NCBI RefSeq assembly: GCF_016808335.1
Contig: NC_053148.1
Span: 49,988,930-50,052,929 of the forward strand
Source: Panicum virgatum
Taxonomy: Eukaryota > Streptophyta > Magnoliopsida > Poales > Poaceae
DNA: 64,000 nt
Direction of reading: 5' to 3'
Shown: positions 1 through 10,321 of the stretch, piece after piece
How positions within the stretch are numbered: position 1 is the first letter of the stretch
How the letters are laid out: each line of letters opens with the position of its first letter
Program-made: the position numbers and the translations under genes
Notes under the pieces: model-generated
What the model saw: the letters and a program-made list of their open reading frames with translations, nothing else
Databases searched by the model: none
What the model was told of the DNA's origin: nothing

Positions 1-507
1 CTCCCCTTCTCGTCTCCTCCCCTCCCGTCACCTCTGCCCCAACCTCGCCGCCTCACCGCCAGCGTCGCCCGCCACCAAGAGCGCCGCGGACCAGGAGAAC
101 CTCCACCCCAACCGCGCCGCCTCGCCGCCAAGGGCGCTGCCTCGCCGCGTCCCAAGCACCCAGCGCCCGCGGCTGCCGCTCTCCATCCGATTTGCGTCAG
201 TTGTTGGAGATGACAAAAAATGCGTGAACAACACATCTACTGTAGAGGATGCAAACACCGGAATGCATGTCCCATTTTGCTTTGCGTTGTTGAAGTCAGT
301 CTCATGGATCTGTCTCTTCTGCAGCATCTCATCCCACTAGAGACGTCATACGTTTCTGCAACTTTATTTAAGGGCGAGAGCTCTCACAGTTGCCATGACA
401 ACTCACACTTGGATTTTGTCTGCATTTAGTTAGTTATTAGTTGACAAGCAACAAACAAGAATATATCATAGTATATTCTCATTGTCATTTTAATTTTTTA
501 GCTAGCC
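1..507. other. No gene identified
   Basis: The first 190 bases are GC-rich with CCGCC-type runs, like the 5' end of a grass gene or a captured fragment, but no frame can be tied to a known protein. From 190 to 507 the sequence is ordinary AT-balanced DNA. I see no supportable gene. A partial gene entering from the left edge is possible. Confidence 0.4.
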
Positions 508-508
508 A

Positions 509-605
509 CTCCCTCCGTCGTCCCCAAATAAGTGTCGGTCAGGAAGCGTGTTTGCCTCATAAACAACACACATCCTGATCGACACTTATTTAGGGACAAA
601 GAGAG
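509..605. mobile_element. Stowaway-type (Tc1/mariner) MITE
   Basis: The left end reads CTCCCTCCGTCGTCCCC and runs into AAATAAGTGTCG; the right end is its reverse complement (CGACACTTATTTAGGGAC, then AAAGAGAG). This is the classic grass Stowaway terminus. The total is about 97 bp, with a TA just outside the right end. The left flank has no clean TA, so the exact left base is uncertain by 1-2 nt. The 20-bp duplication made by the adjacent SINE starts in the last five bases of this MITE, so the SINE inserted after it. Confidence 0.75.
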
Positions 606-620
606 TAGTCTTTTCCCGCC

Positions 621-934
621 TAAGGTTGTTAGCTCAGTTGGTGCGAAGCAACCGGCGTCACTCCACAGGTGGGGGGTTCGAACCCCCACCGGGGCGGATT
701 TACCCCGCCTGTGGGAAAAAAAACCTCTCGTTGTGCTTCCGTTGAACTTGGCTGTGCGACACGGCTCTTGGGCGACGGAACCCGGCCCATGAAGGTTACG
801 GACCGGCCCAGGGCCAAGGTGCCGCCAGTCCAAGCCCGGAAGCCGGCTTTCGGGAGTTTTCTCGGCCGGGGTCAACTGGTCTCTTCTTAATTGAAAGCCG
901 TGGGGGCGGTCTTTCCCCGCCGGTCGAGTTTTTT
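621..934 (+). mobile_element. tRNA-derived SINE with perfect 20-bp TSD
   Basis: The 5' head carries an RNA polymerase III A box (TAGCTCAGTTGG, 630-641) and B box (GGTTCGAACCC, 675-685) at tRNA-like spacing. The 3' end stops in a short T run, as in grass SINEs. The 20-mer GAGAGTAGTCTTTTCCCGCC lies immediately before the element (601-620) and again immediately after it (935-954), a perfect target-site duplication that fixes both ends. The element is non-coding and needs a LINE reverse transcriptase in trans. The clean TSD suggests a fairly young insertion. Confidence 0.85.
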
Positions 935-954
935 GAGAGTAGTCTTTTCCCGCC

Positions 955-3900
955 ACCGAATATATACATGGGATGTATGCAAAGATAAGTGAGAACTAAT
1001 CAAAACTGAGTGTATGTGCTTAAGCCATGAGCCCTGTAATATCAATTATCAGTACATCGATCGATCTTTTGCTTGCATGCTTGAGTAGGTAGTAGTAGAG
1101 GTAACCATGCTTGTTGCTGCTTGCACACCGTACCTCTAACGTACGTATAGTACAAAAAAGTCAGAAGAGAGAGAAATAATAATTAAAGAAAGGAGCCAGA
1201 GGATCCAAGCTAAAAGCCAATATAAGCAGACGAAAGCACCCAGTACTGATGCTATGGAAGCCAACGCCTTAGCTAGTGGCTTTGCCTGCTAGCTCTTCTT
1301 CCCTTGGCCACCACCGGTACGTACGTACGGTGCCTTGTTTGCCTAGAGGGTCAAACGCTTATGTCAGGACTCTACTACACGTACCCAGCGTGCACAACTG
1401 CACATGCATACAAAACTTAATTATATTTGCAAATGCTAATTGACAGTAAAAGACAAAGAAGCTACGGTGAAGGAAAAAAGAGCAGTAATAATAATGTTGC
1501 ACTGCTTAGTTGTGATTTTTTTTGCTTAGTTGTAATTAGCTAGCTAGCTAGCTAGGAGAGTATATATATTCAATGTTTATTGCTTTGACTGACCACGTAC
1601 AGGCAATAAAAATGTATGATATCACACCACACGTATGTAGTGTACGTACAACTTCGCCCTATCCCTAACATTTATAGTAGGTCGTTGTTGGCTCCTTGCT
1701 ATGCTGTAGTGTACACCGTACAGGCAAGAGGCTGAGTAACTCAGTAGCAAAGCATTTTGTCACTTTGCGAAAATGCATGAGCGCGTACTTGAGGAAGTAC
1801 TAAGCCGTGTACTTGAGGATCGAAGTCAGTGAAGAGGCGGAGCTAGCTTGCATTGGAAAACCATTATTTTGAGGTCATGTTTAGTTTTCAAAAAATTTCC
1901 TACAATATCCATCACATCAAATCTTCGGACATAGGCATGGAGCATTAAATGCAGTTAAAAGAATAACTAATTACACAATTTAACTGTAAACGATGAGACG
2001 AATCTTTAAGTCTAATTAGTCCGGCTCTTTTAGAGCCCGACTCTTAGATTATCTAGGCTAAAAATTTAGACCCTTTACCATATGCACAATCCAAGAAGTT
2101 ACTAACCCAAACATGAGAAATAATTGGTGAAATGAGGAGTTGAGGTTGAAAATTAACCTTCCAATTAGTCAGTGAGCCAACCAGCAGCATGCAAGTGTGC
2201 AAGTCATCCCCAAATTACTACTATATAGGGGTGTCACCAAGACGGGGTTGTGGTTAAATTAAATATCCCTTTAGCAGCATGGTTGTATCCAACATACCTT
2301 TCAAATAAAACAGAAAAACTCAAAATTTTACATAGAACATGTACAAGTTGGAACACTGTACATATATAGGACCATTCTGCTTTGAAGGCCTTCGTTTTTA
2401 GTTAAAGATCGATCGGGTTCAGGTGAGGATCGATATTTGTCTTCATTCTTTATTTGACAAATGCTCTATAACCCAAATGGACTAATAAGGGCTAAAATTA
2501 TTCATGAACTAGTAGATAGGCAGCAACAATGTTTTTGGTAAGAAAGAATAGGCCGCGGATAAAGTACGTAGAATCAATGTTTTATTTTCTCACTGCCAAG
2601 GATGATAACATAGAGATGCTTGCTCAAATATGTTTTCTTCCTCCCGAAACATATATCCGAGCAGCAACTAGGAAAATGAAACCCTAGCTAATATATAGTA
2701 AACATGCATGCAAGCTCATTATTGGGATTGATCGAATAACACGTAATACACATATATGCATACAAAACCCGACAAAAACCTAATTTATTAGTCTATTGCA
2801 TGTTTACAATGAAGTTGGACGAATACACAATAGCTGCCCCAAGTCCCTGCCAATAGCTTCGTATGCCGGCATGCTATGCGACAAAAGTAAGCTTATTGAG
2901 AGAAAAAACGCGACCTTTAGGGATTTAGAGCATGACGGTTAGCACCACGACAAAGCAAAAATATACGTCACATTTAGAGATCTTGAGGATGATGGTTGAT
3001 GCCATGACGAAGCAAACAAAACGTCACATTTAGGGATTTTGCGGATGATCAAAATTAACACCACGACTTATCGATGACAAATTATTATATTTGATAGTAA
3101 CCCGACAAAATCACTAGACATTTAGTCTACCCATCCCCTTCCTATGAAATACAATAACAAACATGTGAGATATTATTTATTTACATTTTTCTAATATTTC
3201 TTATTTGTGTTGTGACTTTGGGAGTGTCTGAGTTTGTACTATGTAATCTAAGAAAAAAATCCTAATCCAAGGTGCCATGGCTAAGATCAAGTAAGTCTTA
3301 TACATGTTCATGAGATCTTAGATATGCTATTTTATTTTTTAGAAAGTATATCAAAGACATGTGCCAACTATAGGTTGTGAGCATAGGTCTATATAGCCTG
3401 GTTGTGCCACTCGACCCGACCCGACCTTCCTTCTCCCTTTGAGTGGTGGACTGGGATAGGTCATTCTTTGGGGTTTCCTCCATAATTTAACCTTTTGGTT
3501 ATTATTTCTCCCGTTTTCTGTCATTTCTCACTACTTTAAGTATGGGCTTAATTAGTTTCCAATAAGAGTACGGGCTTCCAAGGTTGTTATGACACCTTAC
3601 CGATAAAACTTCATCTGTTTTTTGTTAGTGCACAATGCAAGCAAGGACATGATAAATCTTGCATCTAATCTAAGTTCAAAATTTAATGGAAAAAGTTCCT
3701 AGTCCTGCCACCATGGTGAAGACCCAGGAAGTCTTATATATTATGTTCATGAAACTCGATAGATTTTTTTAGAATAAATGAAACTCGATAGGATAGATAT
3801 ACATAACTTTTTTCCTTATCGTGTAAAGAGTATATTGAAGATGCACACACGCACATATATATACCACATTCACACCATCACACACGTGAGCATGCATACA

Positions 3901-4280
3901 CGCACACACCACAATATGTACTGTGTGCGTGGTATGTTATTTTATTACTCTGATCCTTTAATATATAAATAATAATCAACGTTAAGTGTGAGTTTTGAAG
4001 GAAAAACAAAAGTACAGCGCATAGATAGGACAACAAGACATCGAAGAAGGGTCTTCACAGGATAGATTTCTACTACTACGTACGTACGGGAGTACTACTT
4101 ACTCAAACTGACAGCAGCACGTTTGTTTGATTTTTTTTTTCAATCAACGCCTAGGCCTCTATTAGTCCTTCATAGGGTAACAAGTGGGCCCCCAATCACC
4201 ACCATAATGTGTAGTTAGAATATTTTCCGTCGACGCCTGGGCCTCCTATTAGGAGGTCTTCACAGGGTCGGTCGGGCCTA
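955..4280. other. Gene-free intergenic stretch with decayed repeats
   Basis: No coding region can be supported in these 3.3 kb. Recognisable items are a GCTA microrepeat near 1540-1555, a truncated MITE end (listed separately), and three imperfect units of about 55-58 bp at roughly 2907-3075 built around CGTCACATTTAGGGATTTTG and a following CACGACAAAGCAAA. A diverged duplicate pair around ATGGCTAAGATCAAGTAAG (near 3278) and ATGGTGAAGACCCAGGAAG (near 3713) is also present. The rest is AT-rich grass intergenic DNA. Confidence 0.5.
1866..2030 (+). mobile_element. Truncated MITE of the GG(C/T)C(A/T)TGTTTAGTT family
   Basis: It starts with GGTCATGTTTAGTT and contains the family landmarks of a CACATCAAATCTTCGGACA block, GCATGGAGCATTAAATG, GAGACGAATCTTTAAG and CTAATTAGTCC. 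The right half, which should mirror the left, is missing. Better preserved relatives occur at 31251, 59135 and 62899, and another starts at 63961. It is non-coding. Confidence 0.6.
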
Positions 4281-4293
4281 AGCATTTAATAAG

Positions 4294-6648
4294 ATTCGGA
4301 CCAGGATTCTATGTAAAAGCTTGGGACACAGTACGACCGCAGGTCATGCATCTGCTACACATGTTCCACGGTGGCCAGGTAGAGCTAGAGAGGATCAATA
4401 GGTCTTACATGGTCCTGCTCCCGAAGAAACCGGCAGCGGCTAGCATTGGAGACTATCGGCCTATATGCCTGCAAAACTGTAGTGTAAAAATCATCTCCAA
4501 GGTCCTCACGAGCAGACTGCAACGCGAAATCCAATCTCTGGTGGACATCGACCAAACTGGCTTCCTGAAAGGTCGGTCAATCTCTGAAAATTTTGTCTAT
4601 GCAATGGAACTTGTGCAATGCTGCCATCGCCGGCGAAACCCAACACTGGTGCTCAAACTCGACTTCGCCAAAGCTTTTGACACTGTCCACTGGGACGGGT
4701 TACAGGCGGTTTTGAGGGCACGAGGGTTCAGTGATCGCTGGAGGGGCTGGGTCCAGGAGTTGCTTCGGACGTCGAAGACTGCTGTGCTACTGAATGGGTG
4801 CCCGGGCCCGTGGATCAGCTGCGCGAGAGGCTTGCGCCAGGGAGATCCCATGTCACCGTACCTGTTCTTGCTGGTCGCGGATGTACTTCAGAGCTTGATC
4901 AAGCGCGAACAAGTGATCCGGCACCCTGCCGTGGATGGCGCGCCTTGTGCAGTACTCCAGTACGCTGACGACACTCTCCTGGTGCTGCGTGGAGAACTGG
5001 AGGGCGTCAAGCGTCTCAAACAGGTACTGGACACCTTCAGTCAAGCCACTGGTCTGTGTATCAACTTTCACAAGAGTGTGATGGTGCCAATGCACATGGA
5101 AGAGCAGGTAGTGCATCAGTGTGTCGCTGAACTGGGATGCAAGCAGGAAGGTTTCCCGCAGACGTACTTGGGTCTGCCGTTGTCAAGTACTAAACTCAGA
5201 CTGTCCGCGTTCGCTCCGCTCATCGCAAAAGCGGACAAATACTTGGCAGGATGGCAAGCGGCGCTCCTAAACCCCATGGGACGTCTGGTGTTGGTGAATA
5301 CGGTATTGGACAGCCAACTGGTTTACGCTATGAGCGTGATGCAACTGCAGCCTGGGGTGATCAAGGCAGTGAACAAGAAAAGAAGAGGGTTTCTGTGGGC
5401 CGGGGAGAAAGAGGCGTCTGGCGCGCGGTGCTTGGTCGCATGGGACGATGTGTGCCTGGACAAGGCCGCGGGTGGTCTCGGGGTCAAGGACCTGCAGACA
5501 CAGAACACTTGCCTCATGCTGAAACTACTTCATAGATTGCACACTGCGACCACCTCCTCCTGGGCACGCTGGGCAAGGGAGCGAGTTTGCATGGCCACAA
5601 TGGAAGGGAGCATAGAAGGGGAACACTGGATTGCGTTGAGAGCACTACTGCCACTATATAGAGCCATCACCACCTGCAGCGTTGTCAGTGGGAGGGACAC
5701 GTCGTTTTGGTCAGATGCTTGGCTCGGGGAGGACGATCTTGCCACTAGGTTCCCGGTGCTGTTCAGCCATGTGAAGAATGCAGAAGCAAGCGTCCGGGAC
5801 GTGGTGGAAGCAGGCGTGGAGCCATGCCTAGTGCCTAGGCTCACGCCACAGGCGAGGGAGGAACTCAGGGAATTGCAGGCGGCACTCTCGCAGGTTACCT
5901 TGCAGGAAGGAGGAGACCAACGCTACTGCCCTATGGCGGATGAGAATAATAAGTTGCTAAGTAAGCCTCTGTATCAAGTATTGAGGGCGCGCAGTGACAA
6001 CATGGACGCCCGCGCGGCTTTTGTCTGGGAAAGTAGAGCACCTCCCCGTGTTCAATTCTTCGGATGGCTTGTCAACAGAAGCCGACTCCAATGCCGGGCC
6101 AACCTAGCCAGAAGGAAGATTGTGCCTGATGATAGATGTGAGGTCTGTGGAGAATCAACTGAAACTACCGCCCATATACTATTGCAATGCGAGTTTGCAG
6201 CCCGCTTCTGGGAAGAACTGGGAATGGACATCTCATCGAGCGACACAGATAGCGTGCTTCTGCGGATCTCTCGACCACAGGCGATGCCAGAGAAGCACTT
6301 TAGTACCTTCATCTTGCTGTGCTGTTGGGAGCTGTGGAAACGCCGCAACAATGTGGTGTTTCGGGGAGAAAGAGCGACGATTCAAGAGACGCTGAGGGCC
6401 TGCCGAGCAGATGTAGAGCTATGGAAACATAGACTACGCCAAGAAGACCGCTGGGTAGTGGCGGCCTGGTGCGCGAGGCTGCATAATGGCTAGATAAGCT
6501 AAAAAACGTGTTTGGTGTTGGAGTTGAGTGGGTGACACTTTTGCCAAGTGTTCGCCAACTGTAAAACTTTCTTGAATTCAGCCATTTGGGGCAATTTGGC
6601 AATACAATCAGGTGGGGATCCTCTCCCCCCGTTGACAGTCAAAAAAAA
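4294..6648 (+). mobile_element. 5'-truncated L1-type LINE with 13-bp TSD
   Basis: The insertion is bounded by a perfect 13-bp duplication, AGCATTTAATAAG, at 4281-4293 and 6649-6661. It ends in a short A tail (6641-6649 region). The element begins inside ORF2, close to the GPDGF-like linker between endonuclease and reverse transcriptase, so ORF1 and the endonuclease are absent, as expected from incomplete target-primed reverse transcription. It lies in the sense direction and is flanked by unrelated AT-rich DNA. The clean TSD and open coding frame argue for a recent insertion. Confidence 0.93.
4346..6493 (+). CDS. LINE ORF2 fragment: reverse transcriptase + zf-RVT
   Basis: This is the C-terminal part of a plant L1-clade ORF2 protein. 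The 715-residue reading frame has no internal stop and is open back to the 5' junction of the insertion; the first Met is not a natural start. Visible motifs are the RT finger block with YRPICLQN, the palm motif KLDFAKAFDTV, the RQGDPMSPYLF block and the catalytic YADD at residues 206-209. A thumb region follows, then a C-terminal zf-RVT domain (CEVCGESTETTAHILLQC) and the FILLCCWELWKRRN segment. With the endonuclease and promoter lost, it cannot mobilise itself. It may be transcribed only from outside. Confidence 0.92.
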   Translation: MHLLHMFHGGQVELERINRSYMVLLPKKPAAASIGDYRPICLQNCSVKIISKVLTSRLQREIQSLVDIDQTGFLKGRSISENFVYAMELVQCCHRRRNPTLVLKLDFAKAFDTVHWDGLQAVLRARGFSDRWRGWVQELLRTSKTAVLLNGCPGPWISCARGLRQGDPMSPYLFLLVADVLQSLIKREQVIRHPAVDGAPCAVLQYADDTLLVLRGELEGVKRLKQVLDTFSQATGLCINFHKSVMVPMHMEEQVVHQCVAELGCKQEGFPQTYLGLPLSSTKLRLSAFAPLIAKADKYLAGWQAALLNPMGRLVLVNTVLDSQLVYAMSVMQLQPGVIKAVNKKRRGFLWAGEKEASGARCLVAWDDVCLDKAAGGLGVKDLQTQNTCLMLKLLHRLHTATTSSWARWARERVCMATMEGSIEGEHWIALRALLPLYRAITTCSVVSGRDTSFWSDAWLGEDDLATRFPVLFSHVKNAEASVRDVVEAGVEPCLVPRLTPQAREELRELQAALSQVTLQEGGDQRYCPMADENNKLLSKPLYQVLRARSDNMDARAAFVWESRAPPRVQFFGWLVNRSRLQCRANLARRKIVPDDRCEVCGESTETTAHILLQCEFAARFWEELGMDISSSDTDSVLLRISRPQAMPEKHFSTFILLCCWELWKRRNNVVFRGERATIQETLRACRADVELWKHRLRQEDRWVVAAWCARLHNG

Positions 6649-7385
6649 AGCATTTAATAAGTGGGCTGCTGGTTGCGTGTGATATGATAAGTGGGCTGTG
6701 TATGTATCGGGAAAAAAGAGAAAACGTTGGGCTGTGTATCTCTCGGACTAGTCGTGCTCCCGAGCGCGCGACTGGCCGGCCCAGGAGGCCGCGCGTCGTG
6801 CGGCTGGGCTTCCTTCACGCCTTTTTTTTCTATTTTTATATTTTTTAAAAATGTTTTTTACAGAAATATATTTTTGGTTTCACAATTTACAGTTTTATAC
6901 TCCTACCGCCCGGCAGGGGGCGGCAGGGAGCCTACCGCCCGTCTGCGGGCCCCTGCCGGGCGGTAGAGACCTATATGTAATTAAAATTTGAGTTCTATCG
7001 CATGGAGGCCCCTACCGCCCGGTGGAGGGGCGGCAGACAGGCCGACCGCCCGGCAGGGGGGCGGCAGGCTCCCCCCAATATAAAAGCTAAAAGCTGAGCC
7101 CCCCACACCTGCATTTGCAGCAAACAACATCCATAGAGGGAAAAATGAGAGACGTGTGGTGAGGGAGGGAGTTGCAACAGCGAAGCCCTGCCGGATTTTA
7201 GATCCGAATCGCAGGTAACCAATATTTCTCAACTTTATCATTCTAAATTTTTTGTATTTTTAATTCTGTGATTAGTGTTTTTTACAATTGTAACCGCTTA
7301 GGGTTCGGATTAGTGGTTATAATTGAAGTCGTACCATGGTTTTAGAAACTGGTTTAATTAAAATTAAGTCTTTGAATGGCCAGAT

Positions 7386-8466
7386 ATGGCGAGCAAGGTG
7401 GTGTTTCAAGTTCATTACGGTGATTTCTATAGAATTACTCATGATTCCTATGGAGTAAATCTATCAGCATTGGAACGAAGACAGTGCAGTCTAGATAAAC
7501 CCCTAGAGAGAAGTTTTGGTTCCATACGCAAATAGTTTCACGGGAAGTTCAATGTGAATCCAAAGACCCATTTGGTTAAGGTTCATACCGTGACTTCCTG
7601 GGAAACAAATGGGGATTTCTGGGAGTTAACGCTTATAAGTAGTACGGAAGAATGGAAACATTACATGCACGCAGCTCTTCAAAGAGGGTGGCCTCTTGCA
7701 ATGGTAATTCAGATTCACCAGAAGGTCGGTTATTTAGGTGAAGGATCAACACACACAACATATGACTGGAATGAAGAGTTGGAAGAGGATAAAGAAGAAG
7801 AGAACGTACAAGCTCCAGAACCAGAACCACAAGGTTTAGCAGATGAAGGCGAGCGGATACCTAGAATTGTGGAGGACATGGAGAAAGAAGACCAGGATGC
7901 ACAAATAATAGAGCAATGTGGGGACTCATCGGACGATGAGGACGATGAGCGCTTCCCAGTACTAGGTGAATGGCGTGAAGAGGGTTTTGGGAATCCAGTG
8001 GTACAAGATATTAGATGTCCGGAGTTTAAATACAGAGTGAATGAGGTCATACAAGGGGCAATGTATCGTACCATTGAAGATATGAAGGATGCTATGAAGG
8101 TTTGGGCTATATCTCTGAGGAAGGAATTCAGAGTGTTGAAGTCTAGCAGCAAAGAATATGAGGTGAGGTGTGCAGATAGAGACTGTACATTAGCGAGTGC
8201 ATGCCTACAAGAGGAAGTTCAAAACACACTGGGAATGTTCAATTGTTACACCACATACTTGTAGATTGACAGGTGTTGTGGGACATCACCGTAATATCAC
8301 ATCTACTTTCGTGGCCAAGAAGATGTATGGGGTGATTCTTGACAAAATGGATTACGAGCCTGCATTGATAATTAGGGACATTGAACAAAATTTCCAGTAT
8401 GTGATCAGCTATGCAAAGGCTTGGCGGGCTAAACAAAAAATATTTGAGATGCGGTTTGGCACTTAG
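7386..8466 (+). pseudogene. Defective MuDR-type transposase (N-terminal part)
   Basis: The frame opens at ATG 7386 just inside the left TIR. It meets an in-frame TAG at 7533-7535, resumes through an acidic linker (EDKEEEN) and reaches a plant MuDR DNA-binding domain (VNEVIQGAMYRTIEDMKDAM, then VLKSSSKEYEVRCADRDC). A frameshift at about 8189-8192 moves the continuation (VHAYKRKFKTHWECSIV, then CRLTGVVGHHRNITSTFVAK) to the frame starting near 8197, which stops at 8466. The DDE catalytic core and terminal zinc finger are absent, so this copy cannot cut DNA. It could move only with a transposase supplied elsewhere. I infer decay by point mutations plus deletion of the catalytic half. Confidence 0.85.
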
Positions 8467-8773
8467 GATGATCACAAGTATTTTGTAAGAATCCAATAAT
8501 ATTAGGATGATTCGCTAGTTCACATACCCTCATGTATATCTTCCGACGTTCTAACAGGTGTTCCTTTACATCTTGTGTTGTAATACCTCGAAATAATGTG
8601 AAATCTTTAAACTCAACTAATTTTGACAACACCATCTGTATCGTACCATCCGCTAATACATCCAACTTCTTACTGATTACAAGATGTATCATGATCTCAA
8701 GTATTATACTAGATTTTTCTTCGGTCCGTGAAAATCCTCCAAAATTGGAGGCAGTCATTGCCTTATACTGCAA
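8429..8773 (-). other. Unassigned 114-codon open frame inside the MULE
   Basis: An uninterrupted minus-strand frame begins MQYKAMTASNFGGFSR and contains FRGITTQDVKEHLLERRKIY. I do not recognise it. Its orientation, read inward from the right TIR and its TATA-like motif, is where autonomous MuDR elements carry a second gene, mudrB. That similarity is positional only. It could equally be a captured host fragment or chance. Confidence 0.35.
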
Positions 8774-9329
8774 TATTTAGAAACAAGTTTAATACTATAT
8801 TTCACTATCCAAAACTTAATTCTATTTTAATTTATAATTAATTTAGAAACAAGTCTGTAATAAACTGAAATTTTAATATTGAAATGAAATTTTAATACTA
8901 TAGCATTAATTAAATTAAATTTCTTTACAATATTAATAGATTCATACGTAACTTACCTGCAGATCACAAGTGCGGAATCCGGCAGGACTTCGCTGTTGCA
9001 ACTCCCTCCCTCACACCACGTCTCTCCTTTTTCCCTCTATGGATGTTGTTTGCTGCAAATGCATGTGTGGGGGGACCTCAGCTTTTATATTGGGGGGAGC
9101 CTGCCGCCCGGGCGGTCGGCCTGCCTACCGCCCCTCCACCGGGTGGTAGGGGCCTCCATGCAATAGAACTCAAATTTTAATTACATATAGGTCCCTACCG
9201 CCCGGCAGGGGGGCGGCAGGGGTATAGAACTGTAAATTGTGAAACAAAAAATATATTTCTATAAAAAATATTTTTAAAAATAGAAAAATAGAAAAAAACG
9301 CCTTCCTTCACCCTCGATCCCTGTGTTTT

Positions 9330-9455
9330 TTTTGCTTAAAAAACGAGAGGCCGAACTGCATAGTAGCGCGGGTTCGATCCCGAAGGGGCGGATTTTTCGA
9401 TTGGTAGTGTAGGGCTAAAAAAATTTCCTCGTCTGTAGCATAGTCAAAAAACAAA
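9330..9455 (+). mobile_element. tRNA-derived SINE fragment
   Basis: A B-box-like GGGTTCGATCCC and the downstream block GGGGCGGATTTTTCG match the layout of the complete SINE at 621-934, followed by CTAAAAAAATTTCCTCGTCTG. No convincing A box or TSD is visible, so this is a partial copy just outside the MULE. Confidence 0.5.
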
Positions 9456-10143
9456 AGATATACTAGAAATGATGATTTAATAAACGAAAATTACTAGGAT
9501 AAACGGAAATTACTAGGACAGAACGTCCGATCCATTGGACGGCGTCGTGCGGCGGCAGGGTGGTGTGGGGGCACTAGGGAGGAGCGGTGGTGGGGAGGAG
9601 CAGCGGCGAGCTCCATGAGACCGCAGTTGGCGGTGACGGCAGCCATAGCACAAGCGTAGCCATGGAGTGCAGAGTTAGAAGATAAGGCGAAGGAGTTTGA
9701 CGACACATGTTGCAATCGTATGTTTCAGATGTTTTATAAGGAAGTTGCAAGTGTTCCATATGGATATTGTAAAAATAGATTTAGATATTTTTATCTGAAT
9801 GTTGCATCTTTAATGAGAATTTGAATCTTTCATGCAACTTGAAACAAATGTTGTGATAGATTTTTTTTTGCACATCACCAACGGATGGCTAACACAACAA
9901 TTTTTCAACATGTTTTTGATATCGTAAACACTTATTTTCAATGTTACAAATGTTTCAAATAAATATTGCAACAGTATGTTCTAAGCATTTCATTTGATTC
10001 GGTCATTTACGATGTTGCGCCGAGAATTTTCTCTGGTGGTACCGTCCGATAGGAGCACCTGGATGGATAGTAGATCCGTTTAATAAAAGTATCAATCCAT
10101 ATTTTCTCTCTGATAATAAAGGACGAGGAAGGCCCCCTATCTA
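9456..10143. other. Repetitive, non-coding; type undetermined
   Basis: It contains a tandem GGATAAACGGAAATTACTAGG start, a short GC-rich core with GCGGCGGCAGGG, and a long AT-rich part with repeated TGTTGCA and TGTTTCA words. The tail at 10020-10080 has CGATAGGAGCACCTGGATGG. The composition resembles abundant grass non-autonomous DNA elements, but I cannot define its ends. No gene is visible. Confidence 0.35.
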
Positions 10144-10151
10144 GTGGTGCC

Positions 10152-10313
10152 CAAGGTTTTAAATCTCCGACTATAGCTGTTTTAGAGAAATTTAGCTAAG
10201 TTTTTTTTATGTATAATTTAGATCTTAGATGCCGCTATAGCCCGCTATAGCCGGCTATAGTCTATTTTTAGACATAGATAGCTAAATGACTTAGACCGCT
10301 ATTTAAAACATTG
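10152..10313. mobile_element. 162-bp hAT-type MITE with 8-bp TSD
   Basis: The left end is CAAGGTTTTAAAT and the right end ATTTAAAACATTG (its reverse complement with one mismatch). A perfect 8-bp duplication, GTGGTGCC, flanks it at 10144-10151 and 10314-10321, which is the hAT signature. The centre holds GCTATAGC-rich short palindromes. The terminus resembles that of the larger hAT element at 18535-19442 (CAATGTTTTACAG), so the two may be related. Confidence 0.85.
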
Positions 10314-10321
10314 GTGGTGCC

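Larger units (their letters stand above)
6819..9301. mobile_element. Mutator-like element (MULE), 2483 bp, long TIRs
   Basis: The outer ends GCCTTTTTTTTC and GAAAAAAACGC are inverted copies, each flanked by CTTCCTTCAC (6809-6818 and 9302-9311), a 9-10 bp duplication typical of Mutator. Long terminal inverted repeats cover about 6819-7230 and 8950-9301. Inside them CTACCGCCCGGCAGG-like blocks repeat, and the left arm has one extra block of about 40 bp. Each TIR holds an inward-facing TATA-like ATATAAAAGC, the arrangement used by MuDR to drive two convergent genes. The interior carries a broken mudrA-like frame on the plus strand and an unassigned open frame on the minus strand. Confidence 0.88.

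Noticed and set aside
630..700. Possible functional tRNA gene (A and B boxes)
   Set aside because: The sequence does not close an acceptor stem at tRNA length. The B box leads into a SINE body bounded by a 20-bp TSD.
1260..1340. Possible miRNA precursor around GCTAGTGGCTTTGCCTGCTAGC
   Set aside because: Only a few bases pair and no long imperfect stem could be drawn.
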